From: Gymnogyps californianus
Lineage: Eukaryota; Chordata; Aves; Accipitriformes; Cathartidae
DNA: 64,000 nucleotides
Assembly: GCF_018139145.2 (NCBI RefSeq)
Contig: NC_059500.1
Location: 49,346,663-49,410,662 of the forward strand
Direction of reading: 5' to 3'
The notes below the pieces were generated by a model. It ran no database searches. It saw nothing but the letters and a program-made list of their open reading frames with translations, and was not told the DNA's origin. The position numbers and the translations under genes were made by a program. This document shows positions 38,668 to 51,400 of this stretch, piece by piece; the stretch's first letter is position 1, and each line of letters starts with the position of its first letter.

Positions 38668-41600
38668 ACCTGCCCTGGATTAACTTGGTAAAGGCATCCA
38701 AGGTCTTTTCCAGCAATGGAGGAGACTCCCATAATTGTATATCAAACTTTACTGGCAGTAGAGCTTGTGCTGAATTTGCAAGTATGTGTGGGAGACAGGG
38801 GGAGCCAAAAAACCCTTCTGTACTTGTGTAGTAGGAATTGCTTACAGTATGTGGAGTGATAATACAGTCAGCCCAATAACCAAACTCTTTGCTGAGAAGT
38901 ATACACACACGTGTCCCCACAGGCACACACACAAATTGTACTAACAGCTGTAAAACTTCCTGTTGCAGGGAAGAAATCATGTATTTCACAGTCTCTTTTC
39001 AGAGATGAGTTCCTTGGTGGGAAAATAAATTAATATGAATTTTGAGACTGATCAGAAGGCAGATCTGTGATCAATTATTTGTTGTGCCAAATTCCAAAAA
39101 CATGGAGAATATTCCAGCCCCACCAAACACGGGCTTTCTTCTAATGAAACTGTTTGGTTGTTCTCATGGAGCAGTGCTGATGATGGAGCTGAGGTTATCC
39201 AAGTGGAAGCAGTCCTCTTGAAATCCCAGGCCCAAACCATGAAAAGCTCTGAAAGGATCAAGGTCTTAAGCTCTGCAATTTTTGTAGCAAGCCAGAGAGA
39301 GCAGATGGTATAGAACAGTCAGGATGCTCTTTTGGCAGCTACTAACTGTGTTGCCACATTCTACACAAGCATGCTTTTTATTGTATCCCCAAAAAGGGAA
39401 AGAAATGCTTTGGTGGGATCATTTGTAAACTACTAACAGGGGATCTTGCCAGCTGGATTTCTTCTATTCGTTTGGAATTTATCACAAACTTCAATTTATC
39501 AGAAAAGCAACACAGGAGTATTTGACTAATGATGATCCAGTTTACCACTCGACAACTTCTTCACAATATGAGAAAGACGAGCTTTCCTTTACAAATGGGA
39601 CATCTGACATCCAAACGAAAGATATTTCAAAGTCTCTTCAAAGTGGATGGGTTTAAGAAAAATAGTCTGCAACTCGCAGTTGGTCAATATTTAAACAGAG
39701 TAAATGAAGTAGACGTCCTCCTTTCAAGGAAAACATACAAGCTAGTTCTTGTGAGAAATATTAGCTCACTAGATTATTCCTATTAACTATGCTCAGTTTG
39801 CCATTGCTGTGGCCCCTGTGAAATCACATGAACCTATGCTTGGAGCAGTAACTGGAGTAACTGGAGGAGATCAGCCCTAGTCTCAATAAGATACTGATTT
39901 CAGAAAGAAAAACAGATTTCAGAAAGAAATCCTTCTTCCGTCTCTACATGGACAATACCACATGTACTGGCAATGATGGGGAAGGGATAAGTATGCTGCA
40001 AATTTTCTTCAGTAGTTTGAGGTCATGTAGCAAAGAATAGGCACTTTCTTTCTCAAACTATAAAGTACCATGAGAATATATTTTAAAAAGTAAAGCGTAT
40101 ACATGCTCCTATACATAGTAGAGAGAAAAATGCTCGGTAAAATATATTCTTTCATTCTTCATACAAATACAACAGATCTTTGACATTACATTTGGGAGAG
40201 CAGAATACAGTACTTGCAGTGCCTTCCCCAGGAACAGTCACTGTCAGGAAAGAGGGGAGCCAAGACTTTTGGAGGGAAACGAAACTTCTTTCTTCAGTAT
40301 TCAAGACTAAATACATCATCATAAAGAAAAGGAGTGTTCTTCCTCTATCAGCCAACTCTTATGTGTGAGAGTTCTGCAGGATTTATTATTTGTTTTTGCA
40401 TGGCTCTGTATTCGTATACATACACACATGGACATCATGGCTGTGAGCAATGGACTTGCACAATAAGGGAATACCTGAAAACTTGAAGCTATCTTTGATT
40501 AAAGTTCTTCTGTTGTAAATCTGAGATTTATTTTAGCTTTTCTGGTACCTGAAAACAAGGGTATTTAGAAGACTTTGGTCATTGTAAGTGGTGCATTATC
40601 TATGCAAATATTGTTTTCCATCCAAAATGGAATTTCAGTAGTAGTCAGGAGGCTTTAAAATCAAATCCTACATTTGACATATTAGAAGAAATTACAAATT
40701 CCATAATGCATAATATTATTTTTCTAATGTATCACTGGCCCATAATGAGAAACAATCTATTATATAGATTTTGCATTCAATCTTTTTGTCAAAAACTACA
40801 TAGCACATCAAAAGTTAATAGCACTGGGGAGTTCAGTGATTAGTATGAAAACAAATGGTATATTACAAATTTTCTTTTGTTCTTCATTCACAATGATGAA
40901 ACTGCTAGGATTTAACCTTTAAGGGTTAAAGAGTTTAATCAATGTCAATGTCTGATCTTCTGAAGGCGATAAAGAACAGTCTGTCTAGCGATACCCAACA
41001 GAACATCACTTTGTCAAGCCACAAAGCGCCCAAAAGCTTGTCAAGTAAGTTACCAGAAACCTCTTTGTGGTTAGAACTCAGCTCCTTCCTGCTTGACCTA
41101 TTATTTGATATTTGACCACTTGGTTGCAAGACACTTGCTCTTTCCAGCTGAAATGTCACTGGGGCATCTTGTCAGCTCCCCGACATCTCGGCCTGACATA
41201 CAATTTTACTTTTGTGTGCTACAAGGCAGAAAATGCAGGGCAATGGCCTTGCTTTAAATTCTGTCAGCATCAAAGATGGGCGTCACTCTTGGGTCCTACC
41301 AACAACAACAAAAAAAGAGTCTATTTGAAGGTCAAAACAGCCATTACTTTAAAGTCTTTCAGCTTAAACTAAATATATTACCTGCAACACTGGTTTGGGA
41401 ACTGTCCTTATAAAGTACGTAAACATATCATCAGAAATCCTCCCTGCACAATTGTTCTTCTTTCTTATGAAATGCAGACTTGATAAAAGGGTGAGTTTTC
41501 AGTGCCTGCAGGGACCAGATTCAGCAGTTAACTTAACTTGTTCAAATAGGCAAGTGGTATCATGTAGCTTTACAAGGAGCAACCTGACCTTCTCACATTG

Positions 41601-42169
41601 ACCAGCAGTGACATTATTGTGCAGGAAGAGAAGCAGTCACATCATTTCTGTTTTGCACAACCTGCTTAAAGTTTGCAGCTAAATGCTTGTCTTCAGTTGA
41701 GCTGACAAGAGAAAAGAGGGGGCTCAGTGAACCATGGCAGGGCTGCCATGAAATGACAGGAATCATTGGCATACATTTCAAATAGCTCTCTCAATCCTAT
41801 TAAAGTATTGCAGTCCTGCTTTAAAATAGACAAGTATGAAACAACTTTGATAGATAGAGACTAAAATGGCTTATTGATTTTTTTTTTTTAAGACTGAGGA
41901 AAATTACCCAAAATGTGTCATTCTTTAACATTTAAAAATATACTACATAAAAAAATGAACAACTGCAATAAATAAAAGTTAAAAAAATAACTGTTTCGGT
42001 ATGCAAAGAATGAGAAGTGCAGAAATGTGAACATATGAATGCACATTTTCATAAAAATGTAAAATTAATGTCAAAAAATACATACGCTGAACTACAATTC
42101 AAAGGTAGCAACAAAATTGCACTTTAATTGCATCATTTTACATTAACGCAATTTTTTCCTTCTAAAAGA
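38668..42169. other. Non-coding stretch, possibly 3' UTR or flank
   Basis: No exon of its own is supported. If the terminal exon at 42170-42396 is real, the AT-rich sequence to its left (lower coordinates) is its 3' UTR. The nearest AATAAA I found on the minus strand by eye is far downstream, near 40520-40530, so the length of any UTR is unclear. A 15-bp direct duplication (GATTTCAGAAAGAAA) lies at 39896-39910 and 39915-39929. Confidence 0.4.
39896..39929. repeat. Direct duplication, 15 bp with 19-bp period
   Basis: GATTTCAGAAAGAAA is present at 39896-39910 and 39915-39929, separated by AACA. It is a simple short tandem duplication with no element around it. Confidence 0.9.
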
Positions 42170-42396
42170 TTATTGATACAAAGAATCTGAAAATCCATTT
42201 TCCATTGTTCTTTTGGGACTGGATGTGACATTCAGGCTGAAGGAATAGACTGAAGACTGAGAACTGGCTCTGTTGTGCATAAAACTGTAGGATGTGTCAG
42301 GTTCAGCTTGCATTGCCAAAAAATCTGGGATACAGCTCTGGTCAGGCTGAATTCCTAGCTTGAAGCCATGGTGATGTTTGAACTCCCTCTTGATTC
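42170..42396 (-). CDS. Candidate terminal coding exon, gene unknown
   Basis: On the minus strand a T-rich tract ending in TTATTTTATTCCAG forms a good 3' splice site at 42397. The exon then reads in one open frame for 74 codons to a TAA stop at 42170-42172. The acceptor is phase 1 (two bases complete a codon begun in the previous exon). The peptide starts IKREFKHHHGFKLGIQP. It is hydrophilic with no membrane segment, ends SPKRTMENGFSDSLYQ, and has a Ser/Thr/Tyr-rich middle (RASSQSSVYSFSLNVTSS) like a phosphorylatable cytoplasmic tail. GC content is visibly higher than in the AT-rich sequence on both sides, and the change coincides with the acceptor and the stop. I do not recognise the family; a receptor or channel tail is only a guess. 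Upstream exons would lie at higher coordinates. Confidence 0.55.
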
Positions 42397-45300
42397 CTGG
42401 AATAAAATAAAATAATAACAAAAAACAAAACAAAAAAGAATCTACATTTACTGTTAAACAAGCAAGAAAAATAATTTCATTATGCCTTTCACAAAGGTAT
42501 GTATATGAAGTATTTGCAAGTGTTTGCTTCTTGTTTCAAACTTATTTAAAATACATGGTACCTGAATATATATATTAATCTTTAATAAGCAGGAACAAAG
42601 GGCATTAGCTAGAGTATTCTGCACTAGTAAGTGTTAGGAAACGATAGTCTACTTTATTTGAAGTACTACAAATACTTACAGAAAATTTCTACCCCTCTTC
42701 ATTATCATTTCTAGGGTGTATCCCAGGTATTTTTTTTTAATCAAGTAAACAAACTTATTCTACAGTCTCCCTGTCACTGTTATTAGGAAAAATATGCCAT
42801 GCTAACCATGGAAGGTATTCATTTACTTTTAAATACATTTTACCATCAATTGAAATCAAACACTTAATACTCTTCAAATGTTAGCCTGTTAAGAAGATGG
42901 CCAGAGAATACACACTGAATGTACGTTGATGGGGAACATGATTCATATTTCAATGAGTCTCGACATTCAGTCAAACAGTTATAAAGGTTAGACCAGTTAA
43001 AATTCAACATTAAATAACTTCCAGCACCAAAACATTGTGCATCCTACTTTGAAAGATTATGGATAATATCAGTATATCAACATTAATATTTTTTTTTAAA
43101 TGCTAAATAAAGACACTCTGTACTCCCTTAAATATCCATAACAATAAACAAACTTAAGAAAACACTATGCCATATTGGTCTTCTGCCCTTTACCACGGTA
43201 TTTTACCCAATGCACTATACAGCTGCGGAAATAACAGTCAATTATTTCATCAGGTCATAAAATATATGAAGACTTCACATGCGAAGCATAATTACAGAAA
43301 AGACAAAAGTTAAGACACTGAAAGACTGTTACGGTATATCGGAGGTTTTAAAAATTCTTTGGCATTTCAGGAAGAGTATACATGCATATATAAACACATG
43401 CACACAGAGGCTGAAATGCATATATACAGAGGCACAGATTCCAATATACATACTCACAGATATTCAGAGAGAGGCAGCAGGGTGTGTGTATATTCATATT
43501 TCAACAAATCCAGATTCAATCATATGTCTAAACACACATTCATGAAAGATTCCCCTTTCCTCTGTTACTATTGCTGGAGAAAAATCAATGGTTGCCTCTA
43601 ACACCTACTTCAACAGTTCCCTTTGATATGGACTCTTTTGATTTCCTGATTCACCACAAGCCATATTGCAGCTACTGTAAACAGCTAGGTTATCTTAGAC
43701 CTTCATTAAGAACCCATACAGTAGCAAATTGAGATGACTACTTCAAGTAGGTAGTTAAAATGAGGTAGCGCCTTGAGTTTTTCTAAACTGTGGTGGTGAT
43801 GAGGATGAGATAACCAGCAGAACTGGCAAGTATGATTTGTAACACTCTAGCTTTTCAGTCCTTCTGGGCTCAACGCTATGCAGAATGGGAACCACTAAAA
43901 AGCCAGAGCACAAACAAGATTTACTGCATTTGTATCAGCACATCTGAAATGAGATCTCAGTGAAGGCATCCACCTATTACACCAATTAACAGTCTGTTAT
44001 TTGTACACTTTAATCAGCTGACCACATAGCCAAAATTCCCTCTAAAATAAGTCATTCATAAAAAAAATTATGATAATAGTGAAATATGCAAATAACTTGT
44101 GATGTTCTAAAAACACTTCTGTGTGTAAAAAAATGAAATCAATAAGATATAAGCTATAAACAGGTTTCAGCCTGGATAACAAATATTGAAGACAAATTTA
44201 AACATATTAGTTTGTACTGCTTTCAACATCTCAATTAATCAGGATATCACAATGAGTAAAAATCACATGCTACAATTACACTCTCATATTACTCTCTTTC
44301 CAGATGTAGTGAGGGTTTTTTTGAAGAATATGGCATCAAAATCCCAGTAAGGAGATAAGAAATCAGACTTCCTTTGAGAGTTGCAAAAAAAAAATGTATG
44401 AAACTTAATGATTGGCAGCAAGTCAATAGACTATGTTACAGTAAAAGCTTCACTGTTGGGGGAAAAAAGCTCTGTTTTAGTTATCCAGATCCTGTGCTGT
44501 ACTTCTTACAAAGAACAGAATACTATTCATTGAATAGAAGGGAAATTGGATCTAATAGCAATGTGATTGATGTAAAAAAAAATCTTGGCTGTTACTCATA
44601 AGAACTGTTTTGATCCAATATCATTATATACACTCATGATGAATAAGCAAATAGCATTCTATAGGTTAGAAGAAAAAATACTCAGAACTGTTATAACACT
44701 CATTGTTTGAACACATACCTGTACGCAGGAATTTTAAAGGCAGTTGTAATTTCCCCAAGAGACCAATTTCAACATTATTGTATTTAGACACCTTTCTAAA
44801 ACATGTATTAAATTGACAAACTCAAATGACTATGCCAGAGATGTGATGATAATCCATCATATAAATATGCATTTAGGTAATTTTTAAAAGAGGAATTATG
44901 TATCTTAAATAAGGTGTCTGTTCAGGTAAATCTTTAGCATAGCACTTTTATTTACCCGATAAGCTGTAAATGATTCTATCTAAACTGTTACACTTCATCA
45001 GGTAAATAGATATTTAGGACACAATATGTCTAGCAAAAATATGCTTTCAAAATATTTATGTAATATAGTAACTGGTCATGTCCTATGGTCATTTTTCAAA
45101 GTTTGATAGCCTAACTTTATAAAAGATGTTTTCCCGAAGACCAAAAATGAAAGGTTAGTCTATATTATGGAATAATTGCATTCTAAACTATAGTTAACTC
45201 CAGCAATTTTTTAGTATTAGACATGGAAAAAGATTTCTAAAACAATTCTTCTCTACAGTTTTTCTTCTGTGACTAACCTATGATCATATTTAGCATCTAG

Positions 45301-48117
45301 TTTACAGGTTGTCTCATAATACATGAGCTGTTTTACCAAAGTTAAACTGATTTATAGTGGGTTGCTTTATTATGTATGATATTGTGAGGAAGTATTATAA
45401 TACCGTCATGTATTATATCCTTATATATGTTTTTATTGCAATGTCAGCCTACTCAAAAGTATCATGTTGTGATCAAAGACATCCCATTTTGCTTTTATGT
45501 ATCAATACTTGTGTAATAATATGCACAGTTAGACACTTGGAATTAGAAGACTATGCACGTGTTATGACAGTGGTGCAAACAGATAACCACATAAAGAAAT
45601 TCACTGTTAGAAGTATATTGTTTATCTTCAATTGTAGGAGTAAAATCTATAACCAGAGCCGAAGCCACAAATCAGTCAGAGTGGTTTCAGCCTTCAAAGT
45701 CTACACAAGGATAATTTTACTGGACCACAATTTTCACTATAATACCACACTACAACTTTTCAATTGCCCTCTACTATTTGTATGTTACAACAATAACTCC
45801 TTCCAATTTTGGGATTTCCCAACACTAATTTTAGTCACTTTAAACTGCTTTCAAATATTCCATTTCAAAACACAGTAGCCCAAATTTCCCTTCCACTTTC
45901 TGATGACATTTAACATTCTATATTATAAAAAAAACAGAATAATAAAAAGTGGTAAGGTTTTTGTGAGTTGAGGCTTCTGGGTTGTGAATAACAAGCTTGA
46001 ATATATGGCTTCGACTGAGGTAAGAAAGTAATGAAACTGCTTAGAATCAGAACAGAAAATGACCGAGTAAGGGTCAAAATAAAAGGGCAGAAAGAATAAT
46101 ACTGAAGTTACAACATAATACAAAGACTCAGTCATGGGGGTTCCCTGTGTGATGATGCAGATGCAGGAATAAGTTCAGTGTTATATCTCAAGGTAAATTG
46201 AAGACAACTGTTGAATTACAAGGCCAAAGTGTGATCTGGAAATCACCAGATTGCAGGATACTTAGGTGTGTGAGGATGCCTGACAGCAAACAGAAGTGTA
46301 AAGGCAGGAGCAAGCTGTAGTTTCCTCTGAATTCTAGCAACCCCTAAAATCTCTGGAAAGCCCGTAGCACAGTCCCTCAAGAGCAGGAAGAAATGTAAGG
46401 TAAGCAGAGATGCAGAGCGCAACATGGGGAAAGTGGGAAACAGTCAGTATATTTCTCTACAATTGATTTCTGATACCGATTCCTCTCAACCCAACTCTAG
46501 AACATACGTATACACAGTAATACTAGTAGACAGCAAATCAAATGGCCAATAATGTTCTTTTCAGCTTCTCCCACCTATGCTATCGTTGTAGCTTGCATCA
46601 TTTCACTGTAGCAAGAGCAATTCCAGTAAGTGTTAAAGAAACAACCACTGTCTTCAATAACCATTTTGCAGCACTTATGTTGAAAACCTATTTCCCTATA
46701 AAGATGCACATTTTCAGATCGTTCACAATCTCCTTCTCAGACTGCTATGTCCAAAACTGAGTTGCCTTTTGCCAGACAATGCCAATAGACTTCCAGTATG
46801 CTGCTCATTCTTTTGCTGTTACAAGTAGCTCCAAGAGCCATTTCTTACTCTCAGTGAAATAAATAAAACATCACACTGATGAAAATGCTAGAAACTGGTG
46901 CTTAAAATAGAAAATATTACTAGTGGGTGTCAGTGCAATACAGTGCTAGTTAACAAACTTTTTCAAAGCAGGAATGTATGCTGGCCAAAACTGGTAAGTT
47001 TGCTTCCCATGTCAATGACTTTGCAATTCTGTATGCTGAGGCAGTAGAACTAAATTGGTGCTCTGACACAAAGTAGGAAAAAGGTAACATTCGGTATAAA
47101 TTTTAATTATCAGCACTCCTGCCTGGATTCTGCAAACAATTTGCTATCAGAGAATAATTCAATGGGCTGCCAACTCATTACATATTAAGTCAGAAAGGTA
47201 GACACACAACAAACTTTGGGTGCTGCTGGCCAACAATACTAATGGCTTTTTTCATTATCAAAAAATTCCTTCTTCCACTTTCAGGAGTTTTTAAACAAAC
47301 ATATGAGTCTGAAATATCTGGAAATAATTATTTCTTTTTCTGCTTTTCTAATGCTTTAGCATTCAATGCATTCAGTGAAATCACACTCTAGAGGCTCAAT
47401 TAAAAGCAATTAAGAGAAAGATCTCATAATATTGTATTTGTTTTTCTAAAAGAAAATCCTGTTTTATTCAAACATACTTACACCTGGTATGTTTGAAGAA
47501 TGCACAGGATTGGATGGATTATCACATCAGATGAGCACCTTACCTTCAATGTTTTGTTGGCTTTAAGACAAATAATTTGTTTTTGCATTGCCAATTTTGT
47601 TGATTTCTAAATATTTTGGCCAAAATCCACCATACAGCCTATATAGTAAGTTTCTCTTCCTGATGCTGCATTGGAATATACACAGAAGTCTCCCATATTC
47701 AGGTCAAATTCTCTGCACTGCACTAATAATACCAAAACATTAGGCAAACTATGTAGTGCACTATTTTCATGGTGAAATGCTCAGTCTGTATCGATTTCAA
47801 TCCAAGTTTCCCAATTCTTCAGTACTTTTTGCCCATGCTGCCTACCACTGTCTTTCCACTTTCTCAAGAATGGAAGCAACTTTTATTTATTTATTTTTAA
47901 TCTGAGTGGCTAACCCAAATGGTTATTGGTTTATCTTTTGCTGCATGTTGCAAACAACATTGAAAGGTACACTATACTCTTACTAAACTGTTGTGACACT
48001 TGTCCATGTTTTGCATCAGTGTATAAGATTGTCGCTATCTTTACCTGACGCTTCTCTCACTTCCAAGAAATCCTTTCCTGCTCTGTGAGTTTTCCCACAG
48101 CTTCTCATTGCCTCAGA
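42397..48117. other. AT-rich non-coding stretch, probable intron
   Basis: If the exon at 42170-42396 is real, this is intron of that gene. It is strongly AT-rich with few landmarks. A 173-codon plus-strand open frame at 45357-45878 is unusually long for such composition but starts at GTG and has a Cys/Ile/Tyr/Asn-rich translation without motifs; see findings. No repeat family was recognised. Confidence 0.45.
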
Positions 48118-48434
48118 TCAGTAGTTCTCTCTCTCATGTTTCCCTCTCAGCTCTTCACTTCTTTCTAGCAAGAAGAGGAGAAGGTGACTACAACCAGAGA
48201 CTAAAACACTCATGACACCATGCTGACGCACAAGCAGCTCATGAAGTAGTCCTCCCCACTTAGCCTTTTCTTCTGCCAGTGCTAGTGGGAAAAGAGTCCC
48301 TATCCAACTAGTTAAAGTGTCAAACTTCATATTCTCTTGAGAAATGTATTCAGTCATCAGCTGAATTCCTAGGCAGTGTGACTGTCTGACGTAAGCCTTC
48401 AAAGTTTCGTCTGAGTTGCATGTATACTGCCGCT
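48118..48434 (-). CDS. Second candidate terminal coding exon, gene unknown
   Basis: On the minus strand a strong acceptor, ACTTTTTTCCTTTTTCTGCTAG, ends at 48435. From 48434 the reading frame (two bases, then RQYTCNSDETLKAYVRQSHC) stays open for about 104 codons to TGA at 48118-48120. The translation has a mixed, protein-like composition, with a hydrophobic stretch VMSVLVSGCSHLLLFLLE near the C-terminus followed by a charged end (RSEELRGKHERENY). The same frame is also open upstream of the acceptor, across the polypyrimidine tract, so the length of the open frame alone is weak evidence. The acceptor phase equals that of 42170-42396, so the two could be alternative last exons. No family is recognised. 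Confidence 0.3.
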
Positions 48435-51400
48435 CTAGCAGAAAAAGGAAAAAAGTGTATTTACATTCATTTTGCCAAACATTAGCATCTTCTGTCCAAT
48501 CATTTGAATGCAGAAGTGTTAGGAGAAAACAGCTTAGAGAACAAGAGTTGACACATACAGTGTGAAATCTTAAGGTGCTTGAATGCAATGAGGGAGAAAG
48601 TGAGACAGAACCACATTTCATCTCCCTAACTGTGCTATAGTCCACATGAACTTTGTGACAGGTCTCTGTCTCTCAGCCACACTTCACTAGCTTCTGCTGA
48701 CATTCAGCTGTCAAGCAGCAACCCTTTACCATGCCCCTAACATGCTCTACAGCTTCACCCAATTAACTCGCTTTCACTTGACATTGCAGCAAAAAGCTTC
48801 ATAATAGGTGGTCAAGGTGCATGGTGTCTGCTTGCCCTCTAACTGCTCACGCACAGCAAAATGCTTAGCTACCTTCCTTTTTGTCTGTTTGCTCCAAACT
48901 GGTGCAATTACAGTTTAGGCATTCTGCTACTAAACAGGACAAGGACAGCAGACCTTTGCCAGTCGTGCATTAATTGATCTTTTACCAAAGACAAATTTTA
49001 ATGCAGAATCCTAGAGCTAATCATGATAAACATTTTGGCAAAAAAGAAATTACACTGATTCAGTAAAATACTTCAATCACTTTATAATTAATAAAGATAT
49101 ACTGTATCAGCAATACGGATACAAAGGGGAAAGAGCGAAAAAGTAATTATTTCTAATAGTAACATTTAACAACATAAAGGAGGAAGGTCTAGGAACAATG
49201 AAAGTGTCTTTATGATTCAGCTTTCTTGCATTAAAAAATCTTTAGGCATTCAGAAGATTAATTTTTGCTATGCATTTCTGCCAATTATGCAATATTTTTA
49301 GGAATAATATTCAGAAATACAAATCTATGTAGCTAACAAAACAAATGAACTCTTAAAAAAATGAAAATCAACATTTTAGGAGTCTCCTGATAGCTTATAT
49401 AAAAACGAGAACAAACATGGAACTCACTGTTACTTTGCAGACAGATGCCTTGAGAATACTCCAGTTTGCTCACTACTACTCTCAAGTATATTTGTATTAA
49501 ATATTTGGAGTAGGTCAGAAAAGGCCCTTAAAAATCCAATATGCAATAAGTACTGATGATGTTCAAGCGCTCTTTGCTGAAAAGACACGCTGTTAACCAA
49601 GGGTGGAACAGTCTGCATGAGCACTGGTATCTGGACAGTGGAATTAGGAGAGTCGCTATAGCGAGTGCCTTCTGGTGGCCTTATGGATTTTAGCTACCAG
49701 AACTCCAGCAAGGCAAGACCCAAAAGACCATCCACGAAGCCCTTTCAGATTCTGGTGTTTGCTAAATTACAGCAAGTTCAGATAGGTTACGCAACCTATT
49801 TGCTTTCCCAGCATATCTACAGGGACAAGTCCCCTTGAAGTTCTCTCTAAAAACCATTGAAAGGGCATTGTTTCACACAAGAAATCTGATTTTCATAAAG
49901 AGAAGCAGACATTCAGTTTGTAGAAAGTGGAAGCTCAAGAGAAGCCATAAGCATGAAGGAAGGAAAACAAAAAGGAAATATATTGATTGAGGTGTAAAGC
50001 TGACACCTCTCTCGACAGGAATTTATGGCAAGGACATAGAACCAACTTATCTTTATGAAAGGTGGTGAAAAGAAACAAGTCATAAGGACTTGGAACTCGC
50101 ACACCTCTGGCAGAGGTTGCTGACGCAAAAATGGGTAGTTTTGCAGCAATGAAAAAAAACGTAGCCAACATCTCACTTGGTTTTCAAGTAGGAAAATGGT
50201 ATTACTTGGACTTAAAATGAAGTGCCAGGGACACACAAGGCCTCTTAGTGGAGAATATTATTGCAGATCTCTCCAAAAACCTGTAGGTGAGCAAAAAGTT
50301 ATTTCAGTCCACTTGGTTGTGAGAATATAATCCAGTGTTGTCCATAATCCTGAAGTGAGAAGGGAAATGCTGATCTCATGAATTGACAGCCTTTAGCATC
50401 CCCTAACAAACAGCAGATTGATGTTAGCTCTTAGGAGACAACAGAATTAGGATCATAAACTGGATACAGACATGGTTTATGCAACCTCTCTGCACCTATT
50501 TGAAAAACAGACTGATTGTAATGTGTTAGCCAAAATACAAACACTTGCATGCTGAGTAAGAACATCTGCATTTGCATTAGGCTACAGGCTATTCTAAATC
50601 TCAGTTCATCTAAATAACTGTATTAAAATGAGTAGCCTCTTAAAAAGATCCTCTAATGATAGAGCAAAAAATTACTGACTTATACATGCTTAGAAGTGAA
50701 CTATTACTACTGTCAACTTCATTTTCTCAAAATGAATGTTTATTATTAAAATCATCGATGTATTAGGAGGACAAAGGGTTCCACCCTTTTAGCACTGGCC
50801 AATGCAGTGTACATTTTCTGGATTGTCCACTGCAGATGTGTAGCATGCTACCTCCCAGCCAAATTCCTGATAAGGGCTCCATCCCCCTCCCCCATAAACT
50901 AGCTGAGAGAAAGATTCACCAGGAAGAGGTACATTTGGCTCCCTGTAGGTTTGGGATAGTTTTCAAACTTTTGTTTGCTTATCCAAACCAAGCACTTTAA
51001 TGTTCATTCATCCCCAGTAAAACTTAGTTGAAGTAACTTCAGGAGGGAATTGCTCCTTCTCCCACAAATTGCATGCAATATCTGAAGCAGTGTATATTCA
51101 ATAGAGTTCTAAAGGGTAGTTTTATAACAGTAATGGTCAGGAAAAACAGTTGGCTTTCCGGCAGTATTCCTTATAAAATATCAGTTGATATCTGAATAGC
51201 CTAAAAAAAATATTTTAGGCTCAGTTTCAGCTGATGGCTAACATGTAGGTCTTTTGTAAATGCAAGATCCAAATTACACTAACTGGGCAAGGAATCAAGC
51301 TTATCAGTTATAAACAACTTGAGTGTGGGTGAGCTAGGTTTACTGTCTCTATTGGTTTTGGCCAAATTTATATATACTGTTATGCTTCAGACTGAAATTA

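Noticed and set aside
40935..41159. Possible minus-strand exon containing LERASVLQPSGQISNN
   Set aside because: The upstream acceptor lacks a polypyrimidine tract and there is no supporting context.
49430..49624. Possible internal exon with acceptor GTGTCTTTTCAG and donor AAA|GTAACA
   Set aside because: The donor is weak and its phase would put the next candidate exon (48118-48434) into a frame that stops quickly.
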